From: Lottia gigantea
Taxonomy: Eukaryota; Mollusca; Gastropoda; Lottiidae
DNA: 64,000 nt
Direction: 5' to 3'
Assembly (NCBI RefSeq): GCF_000327385.1
Contig: NW_008709715.1
Span: 4,052,345 to 4,116,344 of the forward strand
A program made the translations under genes and the position numbers. Below, in pieces: positions 11,101-21,900 of this stretch (the stretch's first letter is position 1; each line of letters opens with the position of its first letter). Below the pieces are notes generated by a model, which was not told where the DNA came from, did not search any database, and saw only the letters and a program-made list of their open reading frames with translations.

Positions 11101-14100
11101 TTGTACCCTCACGTAGGAACCCCAATGTATTCTATTTGTATTTGGTTGAAAATACATTCACCTTTGGTCAAATTGTTTCAGCTCAACCAGAAGGATATGA
11201 AAACAGATTCTCTATTGTAACAACTGGACCATTTGATAATCCTGCTGGAACACCATCTTATAAAAGTCCACTGTATAGAGCTCAGATATCTTTAGCAAGT
11301 ACAATAGATAGAAATGATCCAGCTCTACAGATTACAAATGGACAACTCAAAGTTTTCATTAAAGTAATGTCAATTTTCTGATTGTAGACGTAATGTTGTA
11401 GTCATAAATTTCTATCATAAATACCAGGATTTTAAACTTTTTAACTTCCATTCAGTTTCTGCAATTGTCATCTGCAGACAACATCCATACCAGACATTGT
11501 GAGTTTTTGGAAAGCATTGTTACAAAATTAAGTTGTTAGTTAGGTAAGGTTAAAAACTAATGTCTACAGTATAATGGTGACTTATTGCTGAATCTTCTAG
11601 CTAGTCGGTAGACAAAATATTGCGATGTTCAATATCTTCAATATCAATAATTTTCGGTAAACTATATTGTAATTACAGGCTAAGGAACAGGCATTTAACG
11701 AACGATCAGAAAGGGCAACGCTTTTAGTTGATATACGTTCATCATTGGGAGATCCTACTCTGGATGGTAATTTATCACCACCATTTACTGGTTATATAAT
11801 GGAAAATGCTAATGAGGGAAGTTTTGTTGTGAGCCAAAATTTGACAGAACCTATGAAGTTGTTTATTACTAATAACCCCGTAAGTTTGTATTTATAACTC
11901 AAATTATGAATATAGAATCATCATATTAATAAGGGCATGACAGTAACCAGATCGTAGAAATTGATAATTAGACAAAGATCTAAAAAGTCACTTACGAGTG
12001 CTGACTGAAAAGTTCTAAGGCAACCTGTGATAGACTCTTAACAAGTCGATACTTACAGTTTATTTTTCTGCATAGTACCTTTACAGATTTACAGACATTC
12101 CCAGTCGATGTTGCTAAACCTGTATGAGAAATTTTCTGCAGCCATATTAAATTCAAAGTCAATTCAAAGCGGAGAAGACGATTACTTGAATAATGGCGAC
12201 TAGCTATTGCCTTTTGTATTTTCGAAATCGGGCTAAATAACACCTGCTACAAAAAGGAATAATTTGACACGGGACGTCCCGGAATCCATCACGTCATCAT
12301 CAATGTTTTCTTTTCATGTTTGAATTATTATGATTGTACTTGTTTGTGACGTAAGCCACTGAGGACTTTTCAGCCAACCCTCGTCGTGAAGTAAAATAGA
12401 CTATCGCTCTTTTGCATGTGACGTGGATTTTTACAAAAAGGGTTTAGGTAATCTATAGTTTACATTTATAATTGATTTATTGAATTTATAATTAAGATTT
12501 ATCATTTTTCAATGCAACTAAGTCTTTACGGAGATGGTGACTAGTCTGAGATGTCTCTTTATACGGGATTCGCCGCCATATTTTAGTGAAATAAAATAAT
12601 TTGATCCTTAGTAGATTAATCAATTTTAAAGGGTCAAAGACTGGAGGAAAATTATGATATATCTATGATACCAGACAATGGTGTATTTAGTATTGATGAT
12701 AATGGTTATATTAAACTAGGGCAATATTCTATTGACAAAGAAATTGAACAGTATTATGATTTCAATGTGAGTATTCAGGGAATTGTTGTTATTCTATGAG
12801 CAAATTTCCTATGTACATGTATCTTCATCAATCTGTGATTTGATTTACTCTTGTAAACAATGTGTCACAATATGTGATATAGGCTATGTTACTCTTGTAA
12901 ACAATGTGTCACAATATGTGATATAAGTTACGTTTGTAAACACTGTATCACAATATGTGATATAAGTTACTTTTGTAAAGACTGTATCACTATGCGACAT
13001 AATTTACTATTGTAACTATTGGATCACATTTAGTGATATAATTTACTATTGTAACTATTGGATCACATTTAGTGATATAATTTACTATTGTAACTATTGG
13101 TTCACGGTATCAGTGATCACATTTAGTGATATAATTTACTATTGTAACTATTGGTTCACGGTATCAGTGATCACATTTAGTGATATAATTTACTATTGTA
13201 ACTATTGGTTCACAGTATCAGTGATCACATTTAGTAATATAATTTACTATTGTAACTATTGGTTCACAGTATCAGTGATCACATTTAGTGATATAATTTA
13301 CTATTGTAACTATTGGTTCACGGTATCAGTGATCACATTTAGTGATATAATTTACTATTGTAACTATTGGTTCACAGTATCAGTGATCACATTTAGTAAT
13401 ATAATTTACTATTGTAACTATTGGATCACATTTAGTAATATAATTTACTATTGTAACTATTGGATCACATTTAGTGATATAATTTACTATTGTAACTATT
13501 GGATCACATTTAGTAATATAATTTACTATTGTAACTATTGGATCACATTTAGTGATATAATTTACTATTGTAACTATTGGATCACATTTGGTGATATAAT
13601 TTACTATTGTAACTATTGGATCACATTTAGTGATATAATTTACTATTGTAACTATTGGTTCACGGTATCAGTGATCACATTTAGTAATATAATTTACTAT
13701 TGTAACTATTGGATCACATTTAGTAATATAATTTACTATTGTAACTATTGGATAACATTTAGTGATATAATTTACTATTGTAACTATTGGATTACATTTA
13801 GTGATATAATTTACTATTGTAACTATTGGTTCACGGTATCAGTGATCACATTTAGTAATATAATTTACTATTGTAACTATTGGATCACATTTAGTGATAT
13901 AATTTACTATTGTAACTATTGGATCACATTTAGTGATATAATTTACTATTGTAACTATTGGTTCACGGTATCAGTGATCACATTTAGTGATGTTTGATAT
14001 TGTATCGCAATATGTGATATGTTGTACTCTTATCGATCGAAACATAGTCCTTGTTCATATGTTCATGTTCGTATAAAAATAAGATCCTTTTTTAACATCA

Positions 14101-15393
14101 TAAGTGTTTTTTTAGAGTAAGACGATCAATGATATAAATATATATAATAAACATAATATGTTATTTAAGGTGACCCTAAAAGATAAAGTTGATGCTAGTA
14201 CCAAAGATACAGTCTCTGTTCGGATATTTGTTGAAGATGTTAATGATAATTCTCCAATATTCAATCTTCATTCCAAATCAATTTTATCAAAAACTCTACC
14301 TGCTGGTGATTACACAAATCCAAAGGTCATTGCCAATGTAAGTATACATTCAGTTCACAGATATTTTTTAGATTTATTAAATTTAGTGTATTTATTAAAT
14401 ATCTATTAATGGGATAATAGTTTTATAATTATTTGTCTGTAAAGCTCAATACATGTATATTAGCTTCCTGTACCAGTGGCGTAGCAAGCATTTCATTGAC
14501 AGAGTGACGTCATTCGAGCGCCATTCGAGGACACTAGTCTTGGTGGGGAGGGGCGATTTAGTGAGGGCCTACCCTGGAAATTTTGGAAATTCAGGACCTG
14601 TTGTCCTATAATATTAATCTGTCATATTTCAGGTTAGTGCTAGTGACAAGGATATTTCCTATTCAAACAATAGAATTACATACCATGTTGATAGTGAACC
14701 CAATAGTCTCAATAAGTTTTATGTTGATAAAGATGGTATTTTGTATGTAAAAGGATCTTTAAGCAGTGGTGAATCATACACTATTTATGTTTCTGCTACT
14801 GATAATGGTACACCATCAAACAGGTATATAGTCATCTTAATATGCTGCAATATACATTTCTAACATTGATTATTCTTAAGAATGATCTCGCGTTTGTGCG
14901 TGAATAGGTCCAAATTAAAAAAAATAGTTATAGTGAAGTTTTTGATCTGTCAAGGATAGATTGATATGATATCTACATGTATAGTCCATATTGATATAGG
15001 AGTGATTAAACTTCTGAGGTTTACTCTACTGAATACTGCTTCACAATTTGTAATATAATTGACTTGGTATTTGTGAGGTTTCAGGCAACAGAACAGAACA
15101 GATCATGTCAAGTCTTGGTAATAAAATTGTTGTATATATGTACATACAATAATAACAATATTTTCCCTGTCATAACCCCGCATACCCTACCTACTACTTA
15201 CCCATATGTTTATATTATCAGTTGAAATCCAGTGAATGTTTGTATCGAAATACGTGATTTGAATGTGATAATATTATTGTTTTGTAGAGCTGCTATTGTG
15301 GTATCATTACAAGTTGATGGTATAAGTGGTTGTTCAGGTCTAACAATTAGTTACAAGTTGTTTGTCTTACTTGTATTTTTATGTCTTTTTTAA
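5109..15393 (+). CDS. cadherin-repeat protein, probably GPI-anchored
   Basis: Fifteen coding exons: 5109-5169, 5432-5518, 6635-6909, 7350-7430, 8329-8421, 8636-8743, 9238-9363, 9865-10023, 10344-10461, 11182-11363, 11679-11879, 12632-12766, 14170-14337, 14633-14823, 15288-15393. All junctions are GT-AG and in phase, giving 696 aa. An acceptor at 5107 implies a 5' UTR exon. Residues 1-19 form a signal peptide (MMKLAILTILIYLVKNTNS). Cadherin calcium motifs are visible: DLNDNTPSF at about 180, DGDDLPPEF near 300 and DVNDNSPIF at about 566, with ATDNGTPSN near the end; four to five repeats are likely. The protein ends SYKLFVLLVFLCLF with no cytoplasmic tail, as in GPI-anchored proteins; there is no catenin-binding region. 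Family certain, orthology not assigned. A possible poly(A) signal is at 15809. Confidence 0.9.
5590..6412 (+). mobile_element. Pearl-like element, copy B (cadherin intron 2)
   Basis: Starts TTTTTATACG and ends TTGCCTGGCAAGCTATC like copy A, in the same orientation. Core units beginning CTCGTAAACACT start at about 5906, 6062 and 6220, giving periods of 156 and 158 bp. It looks nearly complete. Small open frames on both strands (for example 5686-5898) are repeat by-products. Confidence 0.7.
6470..6585 (+). repeat. degenerate minisatellite of about 33 bp
   Basis: Three to four copies of a 32-33-bp unit (GGTTGTCTGGCTATAATATG..CTGTCTGTACA) lie in cadherin intron 2, ending about 50 bp upstream of the exon 3 acceptor at 6634. 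Confidence 0.7.
7547..8010 (+). mobile_element. Pearl-like element, copy C, truncated (cadherin intron 4)
   Basis: Starts TTTTTATACGCCCACACG and contains two to three core units, but lacks the CTTGCCTGGCAAGC right end seen in copies A and B. Confidence 0.6.
9510..9650 (+). mobile_element. dispersed MITE-like repeat, copy 2 (cadherin intron 7)
   Basis: Shares ATCGGGGACACTGATAGCAT and CACCATTCCAATTTTC with the copies at 4028, 21559 and 30705. Confidence 0.5.
10519..11124 (+). mobile_element. 452-bp insertion with 9-bp target duplication, in a tandem repeat
   Basis: In cadherin intron 9 a short tandem repeat of about 50 bp (GTTCGGACCTTCTCGAAGGTACCCCCAAGTT-type units at 10519-10566, 11019-11078 and 11080-11124) is interrupted by 10567-11018, which is clearly richer in GC than its surroundings. 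The insert is bounded on both sides by GCCCAACTT (10558-10566 and 11019-11027), and the interrupted unit resumes in register. A 9-bp duplication fits Mutator-like elements; only a tiny CATC terminal inverted repeat is visible. Open frames inside (10501-10809 on the minus strand, 10730-10978 on the plus strand) resemble nothing I know. Confidence 0.6.
12845..14020 (+). repeat. 39/54-bp two-length minisatellite (cadherin intron 12)
   Basis: Tandem units of GGATCACATTTAGTGATATA..ACTATT, 39 bp, alternate with 54-bp units carrying an extra 15 bp (TTCACGGTATCAGTG). From 13113 to 13997 there are 8 long and 11 short units. More diverged units with TGTAAACAATGTGTCACAAT run from 12845. Both lengths are multiples of three, so one frame stays open for 294 codons; that frame is not a gene. 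The array lies between the coding exons at 12766 and 14170. Confidence 0.92.
14473..14585 (+). mobile_element. possible DNA-transposon fragment beginning CAGTGGCGTAGC
   Basis: CCAGTGGCGTAGCAAGC and a GC-richer following stretch sit in cadherin intron 13. CAGTGGCG also occurs at about 15493 and 58953. CAGTGGCGTA is a common end of animal DNA transposons (hAT-like, from memory). No partner end was identified. Confidence 0.3.
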
Positions 15394-15860
15394 TTTTGTA
15401 AGTACACTTGCATTATTTCAACAATAACATTTATAGTAACATTTTTATAGCCTCTACTTGAATTCTTCTGTGGATTTCTCTGGTGCCCTTTTCAGTGGCG
15501 TTTCTAGGAAACACTAGGTGAGGGGGTCGAGCAGGGGCCACAAACTTTTCTATGGGAGGCCACAGACCATTCTTTTACGATGTAAAATGATAAAAATCAT
15601 GTTTTGCAAGTAGAATGGGTGACAGGTTTTTTAGAGATTCGTGTGTAAAATGTGATTTACTGATAGTCTTTAATAATGTTGTTATGGTGTTGTCACTTTT
15701 TTTTTTTTATCTTTTTAGGTAGAATTATATTGTACAAATATTCTAAATATGAAATTGCAAAAACCAAACGTAACACTAAATTTCAGCTATCAATGAATGT
15801 CCTTTCAGAATAAAAGTAAACCGGTGTCTGGTTCCCCACACACAACAGAACAATTATTGA
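15394..15860 (+). other. cadherin 3' flank
   Basis: Probable 3' UTR and flank. A GTAAGT lies 4 nt after the stop, so some transcripts could splice within the 3' UTR. A CAGTGGCG repeat end lies near 15493 and an AATAAA is at 15809-15814. Confidence 0.4.
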
Positions 15861-15869
15861 AAGTTATGA

Positions 15870-15990
15870 CTCTATTGGTAATTCAAAAAGTTACTAGCCT
15901 GACTTTAACATAAAAGTGCAATTTTTTTCTTCAATTTTTCAACATAGTCTCCATTAAGATCAATATGATTAGACCAGCAATTTTATTATC
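15870..15990 (-). mobile_element. mariner-type transposase 3'-end remnant
   Basis: On the minus strand a short frame reads CWSNHIDLNGDYVEKLKKK, then stops. Ending in W..(C/H)I.L.GDYVEK is typical of the C-terminus of mariner/IS630-type transposases. The frame is lost upstream within about 20 codons, so this is a short decayed fragment. Confidence 0.45.
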
Positions 15991-16114
15991 AGCGAAAATG
16001 GACCACACAATTCAAATTGATTATTCGTGCAAGAAAAAGATGCTAGTCTGATGGGATAGTAATCCTCATTCAGCTGCTGCAGACTGTTGTACGGGGCCTC
16101 TCTAAAATCTCTTT

Positions 16115-16243
16115 ACAGATTAGTGACAACTTTCGACTAAAGGTTAAGAGAGGACGTCAGATTTCATGGTCAGAATTATCTTTTAAACATAAAAGCTGAA
16201 AACTGTCCTTTCTTAACCTTGGGCCGAAAGTTGTCACCAATCT
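16115..16243. mobile_element. foldback element with 40-bp arms
   Basis: Arms 16115-16154 and 16204-16243 are complementary at roughly 34 of 40 positions (core GTGACAACTTTCG / CGAAAGTTGTCAC) around a 49-bp centre. This is a MITE-like hairpin lying beside the mariner fragment. No coding capacity. Confidence 0.6.
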
Positions 16244-16403
16244 CCATAAAATGAATCATTAAACAGTTCATCAAGAGAATACACTGCTTCCGTACCCCAC
16301 AAGGTACCACATTCCATATTTTCTGAAATTTCTTTCATCAGAAAATGTTTTTAATTCGTAAAGAATGTTTTGATATTATAGAACAAATTACTTAATATAA
16401 TAA

Positions 16404-16409
16404 TTTATT
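16404..16409 (-). terminator. poly(A) signal of the 552-codon gene
   Basis: AATAAA on the minus strand about 215 bp downstream of the stop codon at 16623. Confidence 0.5.
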
Positions 16410-16622
16410 TAGATATATTTTATATACAATAAATGATATTTTTTATAACTGTCTGTGTTTCCAATTTTGGCATTTCATATGTTCACATCTTTAATTTTAC
16501 ATGCTAAAATGGATACAATCGATTTGGATAAAGCGAATGGGGGCAAAGCATATTCTGGTTGGACATGATAATTCAAATGCTCAATTGATTATGTTGGTAA
16601 AAACAAAAACGTGAGAAAATAG

Positions 16623-18281
16623 TTAAACCTTGGATACAGGTAGATCTTTTTTCCCAGCAGCAAATATCATCCTCTGTCTCCAAAGATTGAGTTCATTATC
16701 TCTATAGTCATCATCTGTTTTTGATTGTTTCACCAATGCTATTGTTTCTTGATGGCTCACTCTGCGAGGTGACGAATTTTCAGAACAAAAACCACTGTGC
16801 ATAGTCGAAGGTCTCGTGGACATTTCACTCCTTAGTCGAGATCGGGAACCATCTTTAATCCTTTCTAAAAATGTGCTTCCTCGACGAGACTCAGTTTTAG
16901 TGACAGGTTCTAAATATGAAACTCTTGACATCCGCCGTAAACCGGTATCATATTTTGGTCTATGATCAGAATCTGCTATTGCGTCTTGTTCCTGGATTCG
17001 AGGAGTATGTTGGTTGTACAGGTAGGCGTCTTCATGGATTCGGTCAACTGGGTATTCGTCACATCTCCTCGATTGGATGGAATGTTTATCACCAGAATGA
17101 TTTTCTTCGTCAACCCTATTTTCAACACTAGACACCATCTCGACAACAGTCTTCCTGAGCTTTTCTATGGCTTCTTTTTGAATATCCTGTTCAAATCTAG
17201 CCAAATTTTTTCTTGTTAGACGAGCTGTCGGCGGAGATGAACACGGTGCCTTTGACTTGCAGTAATGACTAATTCTTGGACTTCTCTGATCTTGGATTTT
17301 AGAATGTTCTATCACATCCGATGTTAACTGAATTCTGTAGAGTCTCGAGCGTCTTTCTCTTGCACTGTTCATCACATGACCTACAGTCAATCTGGGAGAT
17401 GTGTCACCAACTAAAGATTTCTTTATAGCTAATAAATTATTTACCTTCAGGTCGTTAGATAAAGTTGGAGATTTGAAATTGGTCCTTTCTCTGACAATAG
17501 CTAATCTTTCTGGAACGTTTGATCTACCGACATTTTTTGGCATAAGAACATCTGTTTTAGTTTCTGAAACTGGCTTTAGAAGATATCCAGAACTCCTATT
17601 CAAAACATGAACGTTAGCTTTTCCACACACCAATTTAGAATAAGCGCGGGGGTTCATTCTGATAACCCTACTACAAGCAAAGTCTGAACTACTTTCTACA
17701 ATTGCATTATGATCCTCTCGATCTCTTGGGGAAGTTTGCTTTCTGTTGTCCGTTGCAGAGGAGGAATGTTTGACTGTTTGATTAGTGGTTATTGACGTTG
17801 AACCACCATGAGTTGTAATTATATCTGGTAGAATATTATCTTCTTGACCATCAACATGATCTAAATTGACATCTCGCCCTCGCACAGTCCCAATGACAGT
17901 TTTTGGTCTCTTTTTACTCAGATCAATTCTGCCAGGTCTCAGAATCTCCTTATCGTGGAGGCCTGTGTCACTATAAAGACTATCGCGCCTTGTGGACGAA
18001 CACCTCGAACTCAAGCTTATTATTGGATCTCTTGCTTGTTTATGGGGTGATGCTGTTTGTGCTCGCAATTTCGTCAATTCTTTTTTAATTTGTTCCTCTT
18101 GAAAGATGTAATCTCTCATATTCATGAGAAATTCACTGTAAATTTTCCGACATTCCGTTTTGTATTCTCTGTTATTGGCACCAGATGTTTGGACACCACC
18201 AGAAGGAGCTGTAACATCAAATCCAAAATCTTTCGCTAATTCACGTTCCTCTATGGGTCGATATCTTAGTGAAGCGCTCAT
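16623..18281 (-). CDS. unrecognised intronless 552-aa basic, Ser/Arg-rich protein
   Basis: One uninterrupted frame of 552 codons, far longer than chance in this AT-rich DNA, starting at an ATG with A at -3 (CAAAATGAGC) and ending TAA. The N-terminal 75 residues look ordered: RPIEERELAKDFGFDV, then a probable short coiled coil near 45-75 (EFLMNMRDYIFQEEQIKKEL). The rest is polar and probably disordered, rich in S, R, K and D, with basic-serine clusters such as RRDSLYSD and SRLRSEMSTRPST that look like phosphosites. No signal peptide, membrane segment, enzyme motif or zinc finger is visible. The lack of introns contrasts with every neighbour and suggests a retrocopy or a compact lineage gene. 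Antisense frames at 16916-18239 are shadows. I do not recognise the family. A TTTCAG 15-25 bp upstream of the ATG could be an acceptor for a 5' UTR exon. Confidence 0.8.
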   Translation of the reverse strand: MSASLRYRPIEERELAKDFGFDVTAPSGGVQTSGANNREYKTECRKIYSEFLMNMRDYIFQEEQIKKELTKLRAQTASPHKQARDPIISLSSRCSSTRRDSLYSDTGLHDKEILRPGRIDLSKKRPKTVIGTVRGRDVNLDHVDGQEDNILPDIITTHGGSTSITTNQTVKHSSSATDNRKQTSPRDREDHNAIVESSSDFACSRVIRMNPRAYSKLVCGKANVHVLNRSSGYLLKPVSETKTDVLMPKNVGRSNVPERLAIVRERTNFKSPTLSNDLKVNNLLAIKKSLVGDTSPRLTVGHVMNSARERRSRLYRIQLTSDVIEHSKIQDQRSPRISHYCKSKAPCSSPPTARLTRKNLARFEQDIQKEAIEKLRKTVVEMVSSVENRVDEENHSGDKHSIQSRRCDEYPVDRIHEDAYLYNQHTPRIQEQDAIADSDHRPKYDTGLRRMSRVSYLEPVTKTESRRGSTFLERIKDGSRSRLRSEMSTRPSTMHSGFCSENSSPRRVSHQETIALVKQSKTDDDYRDNELNLWRQRMIFAAGKKDLPVSKV

Positions 18282-18920
18282 TTTGAAATCACGATTACTG
18301 AAATTTCACATGAATTGATGAATTCTCATTCCCAACTTTATATCTCTGTATGTGTGGATAAAATGTTGGTTTATGAACCACAGGGATTGTTAATGCTACT
18401 AAAAAAATAATATAAATCTGATATTTTTTCGCTTGATTTCTTAAGATTGTTAATCCAGTTTATAATTCGAATTATCTTGATGTAATATTGTGCGTCTTAT
18501 CCGCCATTAACCTACATGGAGTGTCTGTTATTAGATAAGGCGATCCAAACATAAACTGTTTTAACACACGATGACCTAGATATGTATACAACTATTTCAT
18601 AAGATATTCATTTGAAGGAATTAGTTGCTCGAATCTAATTACCTAACTCTGTTTGAAAACAGTTACCATATTGTGGACTATGACAACTGAACCTCTTTAA
18701 TGTCAGCTATTCATAAAAATAAATATGTTAAATGGTCTAATATGATTTAATAAAATAAATAATGGTAATTGGTCCTATAGAGAGAATCTTGGTGTTTTAA
18801 GGTGCCTAATTCAATTCACCAAGATTTATATATATATATTAAGAGAAGTCTGACTCGTTCACCCTTGGAATGACGATAAAGTGAACATAATCACATCAAA
18901 AACTCTCCCTCTTGATATTA
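18282..18920. other. intergenic between the 552-codon gene and the mARC gene
   Basis: Non-coding AT-rich DNA with a short TA run near 18830. It should hold the 552-codon gene's promoter and the mARC 3' UTR, the two genes lying in tandem on the minus strand. No repeat family recognised. Confidence 0.5.
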
Positions 18921-21900
18921 TTATCTTCTTAATATTCTTATAGGTTGTCCAACTCGTATCATACAATCACCACCTGTACTGTCTAGAGTTATATAAATAC
19001 CAAAACAAGGGGATTGACCGTATGGTTTTCTACATCGAATACTGAAATAACAACAAATTACTCGTTTTTACTTTTTTACTATAATATTCATTGAATAAAA
19101 AATCACATTTATTATTTACTTTAAATGCTAATTAATATATAAAATTTATATTCTCTACTTGTGTTTTAGGCCAGTGCTTCTGTAGAAGGGTGTCTTCAAT
19201 AACACCCAATACCACAAATACCGTTTAGGATGACCAACTAATGTATCAACTACCTATATAATTTTCAGAATAAAATATGCACTGCTATACGCCATATTGT
19301 GGTGACAACTGTAATTGTAACTAACAGTCTCTGAAGAAAGGGTGCGTATTATATTCGCAATTATACATTATATTTAAGAACCCCCTCAACAACCCGTATA
19401 TTCCTATTGTGATAAATACCACAATAGAAGCTGCTAGCAAATATCTCATCACATTTATTACATTTACCACAATAGAGAGATTGTCAGCAATCTCACCTGC
19501 TTTACAATCAGGGTTTTCGCAATTCAAATGCCAGTCGTGGAATTCGGATTTTCCTATTTGAAACAGTTCGTTTGGGTTTTAATATCTCATATCCAATAAC
19601 AAAAATTGATATTCATATATTTACCTCCTTAAATGTTTCAGTGGTTGAACTTGTTTATCTTTAATACCAGTATTTGGATTTATTGTTGTTATAATGCATC
19701 TACATAGAATATCATTTAAATATATAAATCAAATTGTATACATCATTCTACATTATTATAAAATAAAATAAATTGTATATATCAGTCTACATACAAATAA
19801 TACTTGTTTCCATTATTTATATACATAAAATAATTGTATAAAAAATTTAAACGTTCATTTCTTGCTTGAAACACTTTAGAAGACACATTCTTCATGGATA
19901 TTGGAGAGGCTTGACAAAATCATATTGGCTATCGTTAATATTAAACTTAACTGCGACTGGCGTGAGAAGAAAAGAGGTTATTTTATTTATTATTTACCTT
20001 CGACATGGTTCAACAATTCTAAACAAATTATCATCACCAATCTGTATGTATTCCCATGTATCCTGCAGAAAATTATGAAATCTTATTAAAATTCAAGATG
20101 TTTCGTGGATCAAATTATTCGCTTACTTCCAGTGGGCCAATACTCACAAAGAGAATACAATACATCATATTTTCAAAATTTTACATTGCATGTCGTATAT
20201 TGCATTTTTATGGCTAGACAAGGCATGATCAGATTATTTTCAGAATTCGATGTAGGAGTTCGGTAATCGGAGACATATTAGGACAACTCATCTTCACAAT
20301 GCAAAGCTATTACGAACTGCGTCTTCTCCCATGAAGTTTGTAAATACAGCGATTTGATCGGATTGTACGCTAACGAAAACAGACCTCGGCAGAAAGTCTA
20401 GAAGTTTACAGTCTTTCTGGCGAGGGATCTGATTGGCTGTATTCGCTGGCGATACGAGAAAGGTACGTGGCTATTGTAGTCAAGGTATAAATACGAAGTT
20501 TGTACATTGTGAAGCATACAACTGTTTTCTAATCTCACCTCGTCAAATGGTTTAGATCCTGTAATGACTATTCCGGGTCTAAATCGTAGCATTTCTGCTG
20601 GGTTTTCTAATCCCTGGTTAACTTCATCTAATGAACTGGCAGATTCTAACATGTATGGTGTCATGTAAGAAAATACACTCTGAAACACAAATCTTAATGG
20701 CACATATAGATGGAATTTATAATTGTCACGGGATCATCTTAGCCGTCAAAGAACAAGCGTTTCCGCTAAATAATTATCAAGACAGCCAATTTGAACTGTT
20801 TACATGAGCAACGCTCATTAGAAAACGAAAACACTCCAAAGGTTTCCTCTTGTAGATTAATTGATCACAAATAAGTGGCATTGTTTCAGGTATCTGAATA
20901 AGATAAGATAAGATCATATTGCCCTATGATTGGACATTTTCATACTCTTTCTCCTGAAGTAAATTTTACCAGTTGATGATTAAAGATTGTAGATTCTTTA
21001 GCTTATCAGTTCAGAATTAGCTTGATGAAGGGAATATTGATTATATGATTTCGGGCTATCCTTACCATCAAACAATATTTAGATAAACCAACACAGAAAT
21101 GCATTTTTTATCTGGTCCATAACCTTGCATAATTTTAAAGTACAAAACTTACGATCTGTATTAACAAGATTGAATGTATATACGATTACATAATACATAC
21201 CATATCTCCTTTCTTGGCATTATTTTTCCAAGGTCTAGGTATGGATGTTATATCTCTTTTGGGAAGATCGGGAGCTGAGAAGACAATTCTAGTACCGGGT
21301 AGAATGAGATAATCAGAAATCCATTGTGATGCCTCTAGACCACAATCAACTGCTTCTACTATATCGTCTCCATATAGCCTGTAAAATAAAGTCTCGATTT
21401 CCGTTGCGGAAGTTTACTTAGCGACCACCTGACTTTTTTAGTAGTTCCCAATTCAATGCTATGGCACGATTCCGCAAATTTTGCAAGAATCTAAGAAACA
21501 ATATACATCCCTTCCCCTTTCAAATCTTAAGAAGATTCTACAAAGGTTTTCTAAACTTTTTATGTGTATCGGCACTGATAGCATGGATTTGCACCATTTC
21601 ATTTTTTTCTTGCAATTCTACTTAAAATAATAGCTGTATGATGGCACTATCACAAAGATATTATCAGCATATTTTGCTTAGTTTAAGTGCAATTGCAAGA
21701 CATAGAGACGTCTGAGTGCAAAACGATGCCACCAGTGTCTACGGTACACATAAAAAAACTCTTTACAGTCACTTTAACCCGGCTGTTCCCTGATAGACTA
21801 AGTTTATTTTATATTTAATAGATATCTTACTTGACATTGGTTGTATTATCAGCTGATGAATGTATAATTTTAGGTAATTTGAGTGGGATCATATCAGGAG

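Noticed and set aside
13113-13997. 294-codon open frame of ITFSDIIYYCNYW repeats
   Set aside because: It is the in-frame reading of a 39/54-bp minisatellite inside a cadherin intron, with no start context, splice support or domain.
16916-18239. Several plus-strand frames of 60-85 codons
   Set aside because: Antisense shadows of the 552-codon gene.
20340-20460. Imperfect inverted repeat (CAGAAAG..CTTTCTG) in mARC intron 4
   Set aside because: Arms pair only patchily and no ends or target duplication are visible; too weak to call an element.
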